DNA from: Clostridia bacterium
GTDB lineage: Bacteria > Bacillota > Clostridia > Oscillospirales > CAG-382
NCBI GenBank assembly: GCA_900757905.1
Contig: CAAEPN010000209.1
Coordinates: 1 to 5,994 of the forward strand
Reading direction: 5' to 3'
DNA length: 5,994 nucleotides
Made by a program: the position numbers and the translations under genes. Each line of letters starts with the position of its first letter. Within the stretch, counting starts at the first letter, position 1. The notes beneath the pieces were generated by a model that searched no databases, had not been told where the DNA came from, and worked only from the letters and a program-made list of their open reading frames with translations. Below are positions 1 to 5,845 of the stretch, piece by piece.

Positions 1-2
1 GA

Positions 3-314
3 AATCTCTCCGGAATCGAAAAGTTGGTTGCCGGCGGCGAAAGCGGCGACACGGCAAGAGAGTGCCGGTACGAATGGATATTACATCTGCGTGACCAATG
101 TACGCAAGCCGGCGTACCGTTTTATTTCAAGCAAACCGGTGCGAACTTTGTCAAGGACGGCAGACGATACCGTGTTCCGCGCCGTTTACAGCACGCACAG
201 GCACGCAAGGCCGGCATCAATACCTGCGATATTTTCGGAACAGCTGCACATTTCGGTATTTCATTTGATTCCGAAAGCGCGCCGGAAAAAACAAATAACG
301 GCAAAAAGCTTTAG
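3..314 (+). CDS. DUF5131 (phage Gp37/Gp68-like) protein, C-terminal part
   Basis: The frame is open to the left edge, so only about the last 103 residues are present and the start lies outside the window. The visible part has the ending typical of DUF5131 / phage Gp37-Gp68 proteins: a VAGGESG turn, then an arginine-rich helix with RDQC, then AGVPFYFKQTG, and a closing RVPRRLQHAQARKAG segment. The family occurs in phages and many bacterial chromosomes. I recall it as a TIM-barrel family related to radical SAM enzymes, but the N-terminal cysteine cluster that would test this is not in view. The last 30 or so residues after the family core look poorly conserved. The stop codon is inside the following terminator hairpin, so the gene ends its own transcript. 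The family call is fairly sure; the biochemical function is unknown. Confidence 0.82.
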   Translation, partial: NLSGIEKLVAGGESGDTARECRYEWILHLRDQCTQAGVPFYFKQTGANFVKDGRRYRVPRRLQHAQARKAGINTCDIFGTAAHFGISFDSESAPEKTNNGKKL

Positions 315-338
315 CGGCGGCCAAAAACCGCCGCTTTT
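313..338 (+). terminator. Intrinsic terminator of the DUF5131 gene
   Basis: There is a perfect 8-bp stem, AGCGGCGG (313-320) with CCGCCGCT (328-335), around a 7-nt loop CCAAAAA, followed by a short T run (335-338). The left arm overlaps the TAG stop codon at 312-314. This separates the DUF5131 gene from the permease gene, so the permease needs its own promoter or depends on read-through. Confidence 0.85.
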
Positions 339-349
339 ATAACAACCTT

Positions 350-356
350 GGGAGGG
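350..356 (+). promoter_or_regulatory. Ribosome binding site that sets the GTG start of the permease gene
   Basis: A strong GGGAGGG motif lies 6 nt before GTG at 363. The in-frame TTG at 348 overlaps the motif itself and so cannot be the start. Translation from GTG gives an N-terminus of VKDNRKSF, a short basic segment leading directly into the first membrane helix. Confidence 0.85.
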
Positions 357-362
357 ATCTTT

Positions 363-1547
363 GTGAAGGACAACCGAAAAAGCTTCATTCTATTAGGCAT
401 CACCGCTTTTCTTCTCTTTTTGGCGGCACGATACTGGGGCATTGCCGAAAACGTATTGGGCACGCTGTTTTACGCCATAACGCCCTTGCTTGGCGGCTTT
501 GTGATTGCCTATGCGGTCAACATTCCCATGAGCTTTTTAGAAAAGATCTTATTTTCCAAAGCGAAAAGCAAGCTTGCCGTCAAGGCGAAACGTCCGGTCA
601 GCATGACGCTTGCGTTTGTCTTGTTAGCTGCGTTAGTGTTCTTAGTCATCACGCTTATCGTTCCCGAGCTCGTTTCGTGCGTTAAGGTGCTTGCCGAAGA
701 AGTACCGCCGGTATTCAACGAATGGTATCGGAAGATCGAGGCCGAATACGGCGTTTCGGGCATTTTACAGGAAAAACTCGCAGAGCAGTTCGGTAACGGT
801 ACCGATTGGAAGGATTTAGTCGAAAAGGCAGTTGATTTTGTCATCAACGGGCTCGGCGGCGTCATGGGCTCGCTTGTCACCTTTGTATCGGCGGCTTTCT
901 CAACGGTATTTTCCGTATTTGCCAGCTTTGTTTTTGCCGTCTACCTGCTTAGCGGCAAAGAAACGCTGACGGCAGGCTTAAACCGTGTCGTCAACGCTTA
1001 CATAAAGCCGGAAAAGGTGCGCGGCGGCTTGAAACGCGTGTTTTCAGTACTCGACGACTGCTTTCACCGTTTTATTGTGGGACAGTGTACCGAAGCAGTC
1101 ATTTTGGGCGTTTTGTGTATCGTCGGCATGACGATCTTCCGCTTCCCGTATGCCACCATGATCGGAACGCTCGTCGGCTTCACGGCGCTTATCCCGATTG
1201 CAGGCGCTTACATCGGCGCGGCAGTCGGCGCGTTTATGGTGTTTACCGCCGATTCTCTTATCGGTGCGGCGCTGTTTATTGTGTTTATCGTCGTCTTACA
1301 GCAGCTTGAAGGAAATCTCATCTATCCGCGTGTGGTGGGTGCGTCCATAGGCTTGCCCGGCATTTGGGTGCTTGTGGCTATCACGGTCGGCGGCGCGGTC
1401 GGCGGCATTGTCGGTATGCTGGTAGGCGTACCGGTGTTTGCGGCTATCTACAAATTGGTAAAAAGCGACTTGCAAGACCGCGAAAACCCAAAAGAGCCGC
1501 CGGTCACAGAGCAGACAGAAGATGCGGCCGATACGGCAGCTTTATAG
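363..1547 (+). CDS. AI-2E family transporter (YtvI/TqsA-like permease)
   Basis: The product is a 394-residue polytopic membrane protein of the AI-2E exporter superfamily (PF01594). Family members export small molecules or ions; a few are linked to autoinducer-2 or to sodium/lithium-proton exchange, and most have no known substrate. Numbered from the GTG start, hydrophobic helices lie at roughly 8-26, 31-57, 80-108, 165-200 and 235-257, then a run from about 262 to 365. The soluble stretch at about 110-160, between the third and fourth membrane blocks, is a family trait. Hallmark motifs are visible in the C-terminal block: LIPIAGAYIG (276-285) and the YPRVVG (321-326) plus SIGLPG motif after an EGN turn. 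Length is normal for the family. The tail after about residue 366 is charged, rich in E, P and D, and probably cytoplasmic. The gene appears monocistronic, between a terminator upstream and one 7 bp downstream. The family is certain; the substrate is unknown. Confidence 0.93.
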   Translation: MKDNRKSFILLGITAFLLFLAARYWGIAENVLGTLFYAITPLLGGFVIAYAVNIPMSFLEKILFSKAKSKLAVKAKRPVSMTLAFVLLAALVFLVITLIVPELVSCVKVLAEEVPPVFNEWYRKIEAEYGVSGILQEKLAEQFGNGTDWKDLVEKAVDFVINGLGGVMGSLVTFVSAAFSTVFSVFASFVFAVYLLSGKETLTAGLNRVVNAYIKPEKVRGGLKRVFSVLDDCFHRFIVGQCTEAVILGVLCIVGMTIFRFPYATMIGTLVGFTALIPIAGAYIGAAVGAFMVFTADSLIGAALFIVFIVVLQQLEGNLIYPRVVGASIGLPGIWVLVAITVGGAVGGIVGMLVGVPVFAAIYKLVKSDLQDRENPKEPPVTEQTEDAADTAAL

Positions 1548-1553
1548 AAATAA

Positions 1554-1585
1554 AGAGGGCAGCACTTTGTGCTGCCCTCTGTTTT
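1554..1585 (+). terminator. Strong intrinsic terminator after the permease gene
   Basis: A perfect 12-bp stem, AGAGGGCAGCAC (1554-1565) with GTGCTGCCCTCT (1569-1580), closes on a TTT triloop. It is followed by G and TTTT (1582-1585). It begins 7 nt after the permease stop. Its ACTTTGT apex recurs, on the other strand, in the hairpin at 5846-5874. Confidence 0.9.
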
Positions 1586-1586
1586 C

Positions 1587-1735
1587 GTGCGCTCGCGCCT
1601 CATGCCAAAAAGCTCCGCTTTTCGACACTCGCGAATCTATCGGTGAAAAATCCGTGGCACATGTCCCGGATTTTTCAGATTTTTTATTGAAATCGGGCTT
1701 CGCCCGAAAAGCCTTATAATAGACTTTTTCAACAG
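1587..1735 (+). repeat. Dispersed multi-hairpin repeat, copy A
   Basis: This 149-bp stretch matches the reverse complement of 5689-5834 almost end to end. By eye there are about six substitutions and three indels of 1-2 nt, roughly 93% identity. It contains three perfect stem-loops: 1608-1622 (AAAAGC/GCTTTT, TCC loop), 1645-1676 (GAAAAATCCG/CGGATTTTTC, 12-nt loop) and 1693-1707 (TCGGGC/GCCCGA, TTC loop). The first two have A runs on the 5' arm and T runs on the 3' arm, so they read as terminator-like on both strands. There is no credible coding frame. It sits between the convergent permease and AraC-type genes, 6 nt after the permease terminator stem. It is probably a REP/MITE-like intergenic element or a shared bidirectional terminator module. 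Confidence 0.9.
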
Positions 1736-1737
1736 CT

Positions 1738-1757
1738 AAAACAGGGCTTGGCGTTTT
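1738..1757 (-). terminator. Weak terminator-like hairpin after the AraC-type gene
   Basis: AAAAC (1738-1742) pairs with GTTTT (1753-1757), with two further inner G-C pairs and a 3-nt bulge. On the minus strand the 3' arm ends in TTTT, and it lies about 12 nt past the regulator's stop. It is a weak structure; the stronger hairpins of the neighbouring repeat may do the terminating. Confidence 0.35.
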
Positions 1758-1769
1758 CTGTAATTACGC

Positions 1770-2597
1770 TCATCCGCCCGTTTTGGATGGCAATTCTCCG
1801 ATATATTTCTTATATGTTCTGGTAAAATACGACAGATTCTCAAACCCGTATAACTGCGCCGCCTCAGCCACCGACGCTCCCTCGCGGATGCGTCGCTTGG
1901 CCTCCTTGCAGCGTGCGATGTTGATATATTCCACCGCTGTCTGTCCGGTCACACGCTTGAATTCGCGCGCAAAGTAATACTTGCTGATTCCGGCATGCGC
2001 GGCAATATCCGCAAGCGAGATCGGCTCGCGCAAGTTCTGCCGCATGTATATCATGGCCGCTTTGACGCGCTCCGCGCTCACATCGGTCGGAACGTCTTTG
2101 CTGCGCATTCGTAGCGTATGCTTTTCCCTTAACGTAATAAGCACCTCTAACACCGCTTTGCGGATTTTAGCGGCACGGCAGACGCTGGAATCGGCATAGG
2201 CACGGCGCACATTTTTTAAGTTTTCGACAAGCTCCGGGTCGCGGATGACAGTCTCAAAAATCAGATTATCCGTATCGATTCCGCATTCCTTGCAGAAATT
2301 GTGGTCAATAATCAGACAATCGTACACAAACACGCCGGTTTCGGCATAGGTCACGTGCAGAACATTGGAATTGACTACCGCAATTTCGTTTGCCTCGAAA
2401 AAATGCTCGACCGAGTCTAAGCACACGCCGCCGCGCCCCTTGTTAGCGCATAAGATCTCCAAATTCACATGCCAGTTGGGCAAGTCGTGATTCACGCGCC
2501 GCTGGGTATCGGTGTGAAAAATAAACGGTATCTGCGGATTGCCGAAAATATGTGGCTCATAGATCATATCCGCTTTGCGTTCCGACTCTTTCGGCAT
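1770..2597 (-). CDS. AraC-family transcriptional regulator
   Basis: This 275-residue regulator has the usual two-part AraC/XylS plan. Residues about 20-115 form a cupin-like sensing domain (NWHVNLEILC, then HFFEANEIAVVNSNVLH, a typical AraC-N barrel strand pattern), followed by a linker helix region. Residues about 175-272 are the DNA-binding domain with two helix-turn-helix units: HTH1 at about 195-218 (LADIAAHAGISKYYFAREFKR) and HTH2 at about 242-267, with the family signature AAQLYGFENLSYFTRTYKKYIG. The ATG at 2597 is preceded by GAGGTGAG at close spacing, which favours it over the internal Met at residue 11. The gene is transcribed divergently from the sugar operon at 2756 and is therefore its likely regulator, probably an inducer-dependent activator. 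That role is inferred from position. The effector is presumably a sugar or glycoside but is not readable from sequence. Confidence 0.93.
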   Translation of the reverse strand: MPKESERKADMIYEPHIFGNPQIPFIFHTDTQRRVNHDLPNWHVNLEILCANKGRGGVCLDSVEHFFEANEIAVVNSNVLHVTYAETGVFVYDCLIIDHNFCKECGIDTDNLIFETVIRDPELVENLKNVRRAYADSSVCRAAKIRKAVLEVLITLREKHTLRMRSKDVPTDVSAERVKAAMIYMRQNLREPISLADIAAHAGISKYYFAREFKRVTGQTAVEYINIARCKEAKRRIREGASVAEAAQLYGFENLSYFTRTYKKYIGELPSKTGG

Positions 2598-2629
2598 GGA
2601 CTCACCTCGGGAAATAGCAATATTGTGTT

Positions 2630-2666
2630 AAAAAAAGTCAAGAAAAGACCTTGCTTTTTCTCTTGA
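2630..2666 (-). promoter_or_regulatory. Terminator-like hairpin with U tract in the AraC gene leader (possible attenuator)
   Basis: Read on the minus strand, a 10-bp stem with one 3-nt bulge forms between 2654-2666 (5' side) and 2638-2647 (3' side) around a 6-nt loop. After one C it is followed by seven consecutive T (2636-2630). The structure lies between the proposed minus-strand promoter and the regulator's ATG at 2597, where an intrinsic terminator would act as an attenuator. The stem is A/T-rich and its first bases lie at the predicted transcription start, so strength is uncertain. It could instead be incidental A/T-rich promoter sequence. Confidence 0.4.
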
Positions 2667-2679
2667 TTTATTATACAAT
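2651..2679 (+). promoter_or_regulatory. Candidate promoter of the three-gene sugar operon
   Basis: TTGCTT (2651-2656) and TACAAT (2674-2679) are separated by 17 nt, giving a start near 2686 and a leader of about 70 nt before the first gene. The -35 is a poor match to TTGACA, as expected for a promoter that needs an activator such as the divergent AraC-type protein. The -10 shares bases with the regulator's promoter, so the two polymerases would exclude each other. Confidence 0.45.
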
Positions 2680-2698
2680 GGATTTGTAAAGAAATCAA
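2670..2698 (-). promoter_or_regulatory. Sigma-70-type promoter for the AraC-family gene
   Basis: On the minus strand, TTGATT (2698-2693) and a perfect TATAAT (2675-2670) are separated by 17 nt, an ideal housekeeping sigma spacing. The predicted start is near 2663, giving a leader of about 65 nt before the ATG at 2597. The -10 overlaps the -10 proposed for the opposite-strand operon. Confidence 0.65.
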
Positions 2699-2704
2699 TG
2701 TTTT

Positions 2705-2719
2705 TCGGCAAATTGCCGA
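2705..2719. promoter_or_regulatory. 15-bp palindrome, candidate operator
   Basis: TCGGCAA and TTGCCGA form a perfect 7-bp inverted repeat around a single A. The spacing is too tight for a full RNA hairpin, so a protein dimer site is the more natural reading. It lies just downstream of the operon's predicted start and just upstream of the regulator's -35. LacI/GntR-type repressors favour such perfect palindromes, while AraC proteins usually bind direct repeats, so a second regulator may be involved. Confidence 0.4.
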
Positions 2720-2755
2720 CTGTAATTTAAAAATCAGAAAAGAGAGGTAATTCAA

Positions 2756-3613
2756 ATGTATTCTTTCCCGATCGGCGTCATCCTCGAATCCTTCCGTACA
2801 GACCGCTCGACGGCTATCAAAAAAGCGGCTGCAATCGGTGCAAACGGCATTCAGATGTATGCAACGCAAGGCGAAAACGCGCCGGAAAATCTTTCGGCCA
2901 CCGACCGCAAGGCTTTGTTAAAAGAAGTAAAGGACGCAGGACTCGTTTTCTCGGCTCTCTGCGGCGACCTCGGCAAGGGCTTTGGCAACAAGGATCTAAA
3001 CCCGGAGCTTATCGAAAAATCCAAGCGTATCGTTGAGCTTGCCGTTGACCTTGATACCACGGTCGTTACCACGCATATCGGCGTTGTTCCGAAAGATAAG
3101 AACCACGACCGCTACAAGATCATGCAGGAGGCCTGCGGCGCACTTGCCGATTTTGCCGACAGCCACGGCGTCCGTTTTGCCGTCGAAACCGGCCCGGAGA
3201 CCTCGGATGTTCTCGGCGATTTTCTTGACAGCCTGAATTCCACCGGCGTTTCCGTCAACCTCGACCCGGCAAACTTGCGCATGGTCACCGGCGATGATCC
3301 CGTCAAGGCAGTTCATCGCTTAAAGAAGTACATCGTTCACACCCATGCCAAGGACGGCAACCGTTTGGCAATCGGCGATCCGGAAATTATTTACGGCATC
3401 GTTCATCCCGTTCCAACCGAATTCCAAGGCGTTCGTTTCTACGAAGAAGTACCGCTCGGAACCGGTTCGGTGGATTTTCCGGCTTACTTAAAGGCACTTG
3501 AAGAGATCGGCTACAAGGGATTTCTCACGATTGAACGCGAAGCCGGCGAAACGCCTGAAAAGGATATCGGAATCGCTTACGATTTCTTGAAGAAAGTTAT
3601 TGCTGAAAACTAA
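2756..3613 (+). CDS. Sugar phosphate isomerase/epimerase-like TIM-barrel protein (first of two)
   Basis: This 285-residue protein belongs to the AP-endonuclease-2 / xylose-isomerase-like TIM-barrel superfamily. Members bind a divalent metal and isomerise, epimerise or dehydrate sugars and keto-sugars in the cytoplasm. The expected metal and active-site positions are visible in barrel order: H107 (THIGVVP), E144 (VETGPE), D170 (NLDPAN), H195/H197 with K199 and D200 (HTHAKDG), and E260/E262 near the end (TIEREAG). A GTGSVDFP turn lies at about 235-242. N-terminal motifs GIQMYAT and FSALCGDLG match a subgroup common in gut Clostridia. The ATG at 2756 has GAGAGG 8 nt upstream. It is the first gene of the operon, 27 bp before the oxidoreductase. 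The family is certain, but the exact reaction and substrate are not determinable. Its residues differ widely from the second TIM-barrel gene, so the two are not a recent duplication. Confidence 0.9.
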   Translation: MYSFPIGVILESFRTDRSTAIKKAAAIGANGIQMYATQGENAPENLSATDRKALLKEVKDAGLVFSALCGDLGKGFGNKDLNPELIEKSKRIVELAVDLDTTVVTTHIGVVPKDKNHDRYKIMQEACGALADFADSHGVRFAVETGPETSDVLGDFLDSLNSTGVSVNLDPANLRMVTGDDPVKAVHRLKKYIVHTHAKDGNRLAIGDPEIIYGIVHPVPTEFQGVRFYEEVPLGTGSVDFPAYLKALEEIGYKGFLTIEREAGETPEKDIGIAYDFLKKVIAEN

Positions 3614-3640
3614 ATCTTATTCAAACAAAGGAGTATCGCT

Positions 3641-4708
3641 ATGTCTAAGAAAGTAAAGATCGGTCTTATCGGCGCCGGCAACATTGCAAACACCCATTTG
3701 GAATCTTACCGTCATGTTCCGGACGCCGAAATTTACGCGATTTGCGATATCGACGCGGATCGTCTGAAAGAAACTGCGGATAAATACGGTATCGAGCGCC
3801 GCTATGACAGTGTAGACGCAATGCTTGCCGCTGTCGGAAACGAACTCGACGCAGCCGATGTCTGCGTATGGAACTGCAATCACGCCGAATGCGCGATAAA
3901 GGCTTTGAACGCCGGACTGAATGTACTGTGCGAAAAGCCGATGGCATATAACACTGCCCAAGCCATTCAGATGAAGGAAGCTGCCGAAAAGAACGGCAAG
4001 CTGCTCATGATAGGCTTTGTGCTCCGTTTTGCAGACGGCACGAAAATTGCCAAGGATTTTGTGGATAACGGCTATGTCGGCGACATTTATTATGCTAGAG
4101 CGCAATATATCCGCCGTCACGGCGCGCCGGGCGGTTGGTTCTGCGACAAGGAAAAGAGCGGCGGCGGTCCGGTCATCGACCTCGGCGTTCATGTTATCGA
4201 CCAAACCCGCTATCTTATGGGCATGCCGAATCCGGTAAGCGTTTTTGCTACGGTACAGACCAAGCTCGGCAAGCGCGACGACTTAAAGACGGATGTTGGC
4301 TGGAAGCCGAAGAACGCAAAGGACAGCGACCCTTGCACAGTAGAAGATTTTGGCTCCGCGCTCATTCGCTTTGATAACGGCGCGACCGTTCTTTTGGAAA
4401 CCACTTACAGCTTAAACGGCCCGGATGAGGGAAGAAAGCAGTTATTCGGCACCAAGGGCGGTCTTGACCTGACCGACGGCGTCAAGCTTTACACCGAATG
4501 CAACAACTTCCTTGCCGATGTCAAGATAAACACCGCAAACTATAAGGATTCCAGCGACATGTTTGTCGGCGAAATGGCACACTTTGTTGACTGTGTGGCA
4601 AACGGTACGCCCTGCCGCGCAACGGCTGAGGACGGAATCACGGTCATGAAGATCCTCGACGCGATCTACGAATCCGGCAGAACCGGCCACGAAGTAATTA
4701 TCAAATAA
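3641..4708 (+). CDS. Gfo/Idh/MocA family NAD(P)-dependent oxidoreductase
   Basis: This 355-residue enzyme has the two-domain Gfo/Idh/MocA plan. The N-terminal Rossmann fold shows the nucleotide motif GAGNIA (11-16), with an acidic D36 after the second strand that usually favours NAD over NADP. The EKP motif (98-100) supplies the catalytic lysine K99. In the C-terminal substrate domain, GGGPVIDLGVHVID gives the usual D180 and H184 pair. LFGTKGG (about 308-315) is a further family marker. The enzymes oxidise a sugar, inositol or glycoside hydroxyl to a ketone, or the reverse. AAGGAG lies 7 nt before the ATG. It is the middle gene of the operon, 27 bp after and 22 bp before TIM-barrel isomerase genes, so the keto-sugar is probably handed to those enzymes. 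Similarity to IolG or to the C-glycoside oxidase DgpA is possible, but I cannot choose between these and undescribed members. Confidence 0.93.
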   Translation: MSKKVKIGLIGAGNIANTHLESYRHVPDAEIYAICDIDADRLKETADKYGIERRYDSVDAMLAAVGNELDAADVCVWNCNHAECAIKALNAGLNVLCEKPMAYNTAQAIQMKEAAEKNGKLLMIGFVLRFADGTKIAKDFVDNGYVGDIYYARAQYIRRHGAPGGWFCDKEKSGGGPVIDLGVHVIDQTRYLMGMPNPVSVFATVQTKLGKRDDLKTDVGWKPKNAKDSDPCTVEDFGSALIRFDNGATVLLETTYSLNGPDEGRKQLFGTKGGLDLTDGVKLYTECNNFLADVKINTANYKDSSDMFVGEMAHFVDCVANGTPCRATAEDGITVMKILDAIYESGRTGHEVIIK

Positions 4709-4730
4709 GAATAAGAGTGAGGGACAGTTT

Positions 4731-5597
4731 ATGAAAACATCGGTCACATTATACTCGTTTTCACAATATGTAAATGCCGGAAAGTTAACGCAGCTTGACT
4801 GCATAGCCAAAGCCAAGGAGCTTGGCTTTGACGGCATCGAATTTACCGAAATTGCCGGAGCAAATTTAGAGGAACAGAAAGAAAACGCACGCAAGCTGCG
4901 TGCGGAAGCCGAAAGAGTCGGTATTGATGTGGTCTCCTACACAATTACGGCAGACCTTTACAAGGAGACCGAAGAAGCGCGCGCTGCCGAAGTGGAACGC
5001 TTGAAGGGCGAATTGGACATTGCGGCGATTTTGGGCGCAAAGCTCATGCGCCACGACGTATGCCACAGACTCGGCAAAAAGTGGCCGGCACGCAGCTTTG
5101 ACGGCATGCTGCCGTACATTGCGGACAGCGCCAGAAAGGTAACGCAATACGCCGAAACGCTCGGCATTCGCACCTGCTCGGAAAATCATGGCTACATCGC
5201 CCAGGACAGCGACCGTGTAGAACGGTTATTCAATGCGATCCATCACGACAACTATGGGTTGCTTTGCGATATCGGCAACTTTATCTGTGTCGATGAGGAC
5301 ACGTCGCTTGCCGTATCGCGCGTAGCGCCGTATGCCATTCACGTGCATGTCAAGGACTTTATGATCCGTAACGAACCGATCGGCCCCTGCAAGAGTCAGA
5401 CGCGCGGCGGCAAATATTTTGCCGGCGTGGTTATCGGCGAAGGCGATATTCCGGTGAAACGCAATCTTGCCATTTTGAAAAGAGCCGGTTATGAGGGCTA
5501 TCTGACGGTCGAATACGAGGGCAGCGAGGACTGCATTGCCGGTATTTCGCGCGGACTTGCCAACTTAAAGGGTATTTTGGCGGAGCTGAACTGGTAA
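4731..5597 (+). CDS. Sugar phosphate isomerase/epimerase-like TIM-barrel protein (second of two)
   Basis: This 288-residue protein is a second AP-endonuclease-2 / xylose-isomerase-like TIM barrel, from a different subgroup than the first. Barrel-end residues expected to bind metal and substrate are visible: H108 (MRHDVCH), E151 with N152 and H153 (SENHG), D180 (CDIGNF), H204/H206 with K208 and D209 (HVHVKDF), E237 with D239 (GEGDIP), and E261/E263 (VEYEG). Length is normal and all key positions are intact, so it should be active. GTGAGGG lies 7 nt before the ATG, and only 22 bp separate it from the oxidoreductase stop. It is the last gene of the operon; a terminator hairpin begins about 50 nt later. 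Having two distinct isomerases around one dehydrogenase suggests two successive steps on the oxidised sugar, or one C-C or C-O cleaving step plus one epimerisation. The substrate is unknown. Confidence 0.9.
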   Translation: MKTSVTLYSFSQYVNAGKLTQLDCIAKAKELGFDGIEFTEIAGANLEEQKENARKLRAEAERVGIDVVSYTITADLYKETEEARAAEVERLKGELDIAAILGAKLMRHDVCHRLGKKWPARSFDGMLPYIADSARKVTQYAETLGIRTCSENHGYIAQDSDRVERLFNAIHHDNYGLLCDIGNFICVDEDTSLAVSRVAPYAIHVHVKDFMIRNEPIGPCKSQTRGGKYFAGVVIGEGDIPVKRNLAILKRAGYEGYLTVEYEGSEDCIAGISRGLANLKGILAELNW

Positions 5598-5649
5598 AAA
5601 CATCGCAGCGCACCACCTCAAAACAAGGGCAAACTTTTCATAAAATGCA

Positions 5650-5684
5650 AAGCGTCCGACGGTTTTATTAACCGTCGGACGCTT
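5650..5684 (+). terminator. Hairpin terminator T1 after the sugar operon
   Basis: A perfect 15-bp stem (5650-5664 with 5670-5684) closes on a TTATT loop and begins 52 nt after the last operon stop. No T run of note follows on the plus strand (TTCAG), so termination may rely on the very stable stem, or T1 may be a repeat unit. It differs from the hairpin at 5878-5912 at only 4 of 35 positions. Confidence 0.65.
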
Positions 5685-5688
5685 CAGA

Positions 5689-5834
5689 CTGTTGCAAAAG
5701 TCTATAAGGCTTTTCGGGCGAAGCCCGATTTCAATAAAAATCCGAAAAATCCGAGGACATGCGCCACGGATTTTTCACCGATCGATTCGCGAGTGTCGAA
5801 AAGCGGAGCTTTTTGGCATGAGGTACGAGCGCAC
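5689..5834 (-). repeat. Dispersed multi-hairpin repeat, copy B (inverted relative to copy A)
   Basis: This 146-bp copy aligns in reverse complement with 1587-1735. The three stem-loops are all preserved: 5714-5728 (TCGGGC/GCCCGA), 5744-5776 (GAAAAATCCG/CGGATTTTTC, 13-nt loop) and 5799-5813 (AAAAGC/GCTTTT). Every difference between the copies lies outside the paired arms. It also sits between convergent transcription units, here the sugar operon and the probable minus-strand gene at the right edge. No terminal inverted repeats, target-site duplication or transposase are visible. Confidence 0.9.
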
Positions 5835-5845
5835 AAATCTGTTTC

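Noticed and set aside
337..342. TATAAC as a -10 box for the permease gene
   Set aside because: It overlaps the terminator tail and no acceptable -35 lies about 17 nt upstream outside the hairpin stem, so support is too weak.
348..365. TTG at 348 as the permease start
   Set aside because: The TTG overlaps the GGGAGGG ribosome site. The GTG at 363 lies 6 nt after it and gives a normal N-terminus.
1364..1719. Plus-strand frames running from the permease 3' end through the terminator and repeat copy A
   Set aside because: They are out of frame with the permease, Arg/Cys-rich and low in plausibility, and they read through hairpins. They are by-products of the repeat's base composition.
1587..1735. 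CRISPR-like or attachment-site repeat
   Set aside because: Only two copies, far apart and inverted, with no spacer array, no cas genes and no integrase in the window.
2686..2755. Riboswitch in the operon leader
   Set aside because: The leader is only about 70 nt and contains no recognisable aptamer pattern; only the short palindrome stands out.
3617..4204. Long minus-strand open frame (195 codons) opposite the oxidoreductase gene
   Set aside because: It is a shadow of the plus-strand gene. Its translation matches no recognisable family, and the plus frame carries all the Gfo/Idh/MocA motifs and a good ribosome site.
4442..4894. Minus-strand open frame (150 codons) across the junction of the last two operon genes
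   Set aside because: It overlaps two well-supported genes in antisense, has no family resemblance, and has no convincing ribosome site.
1587..5834. Cassette as a composite transposon
   Set aside because: The repeats are about 147 bp, have no transposase, no terminal inverted repeats and no target-site duplication that I could find. The outer flanks of the two copies do not match.
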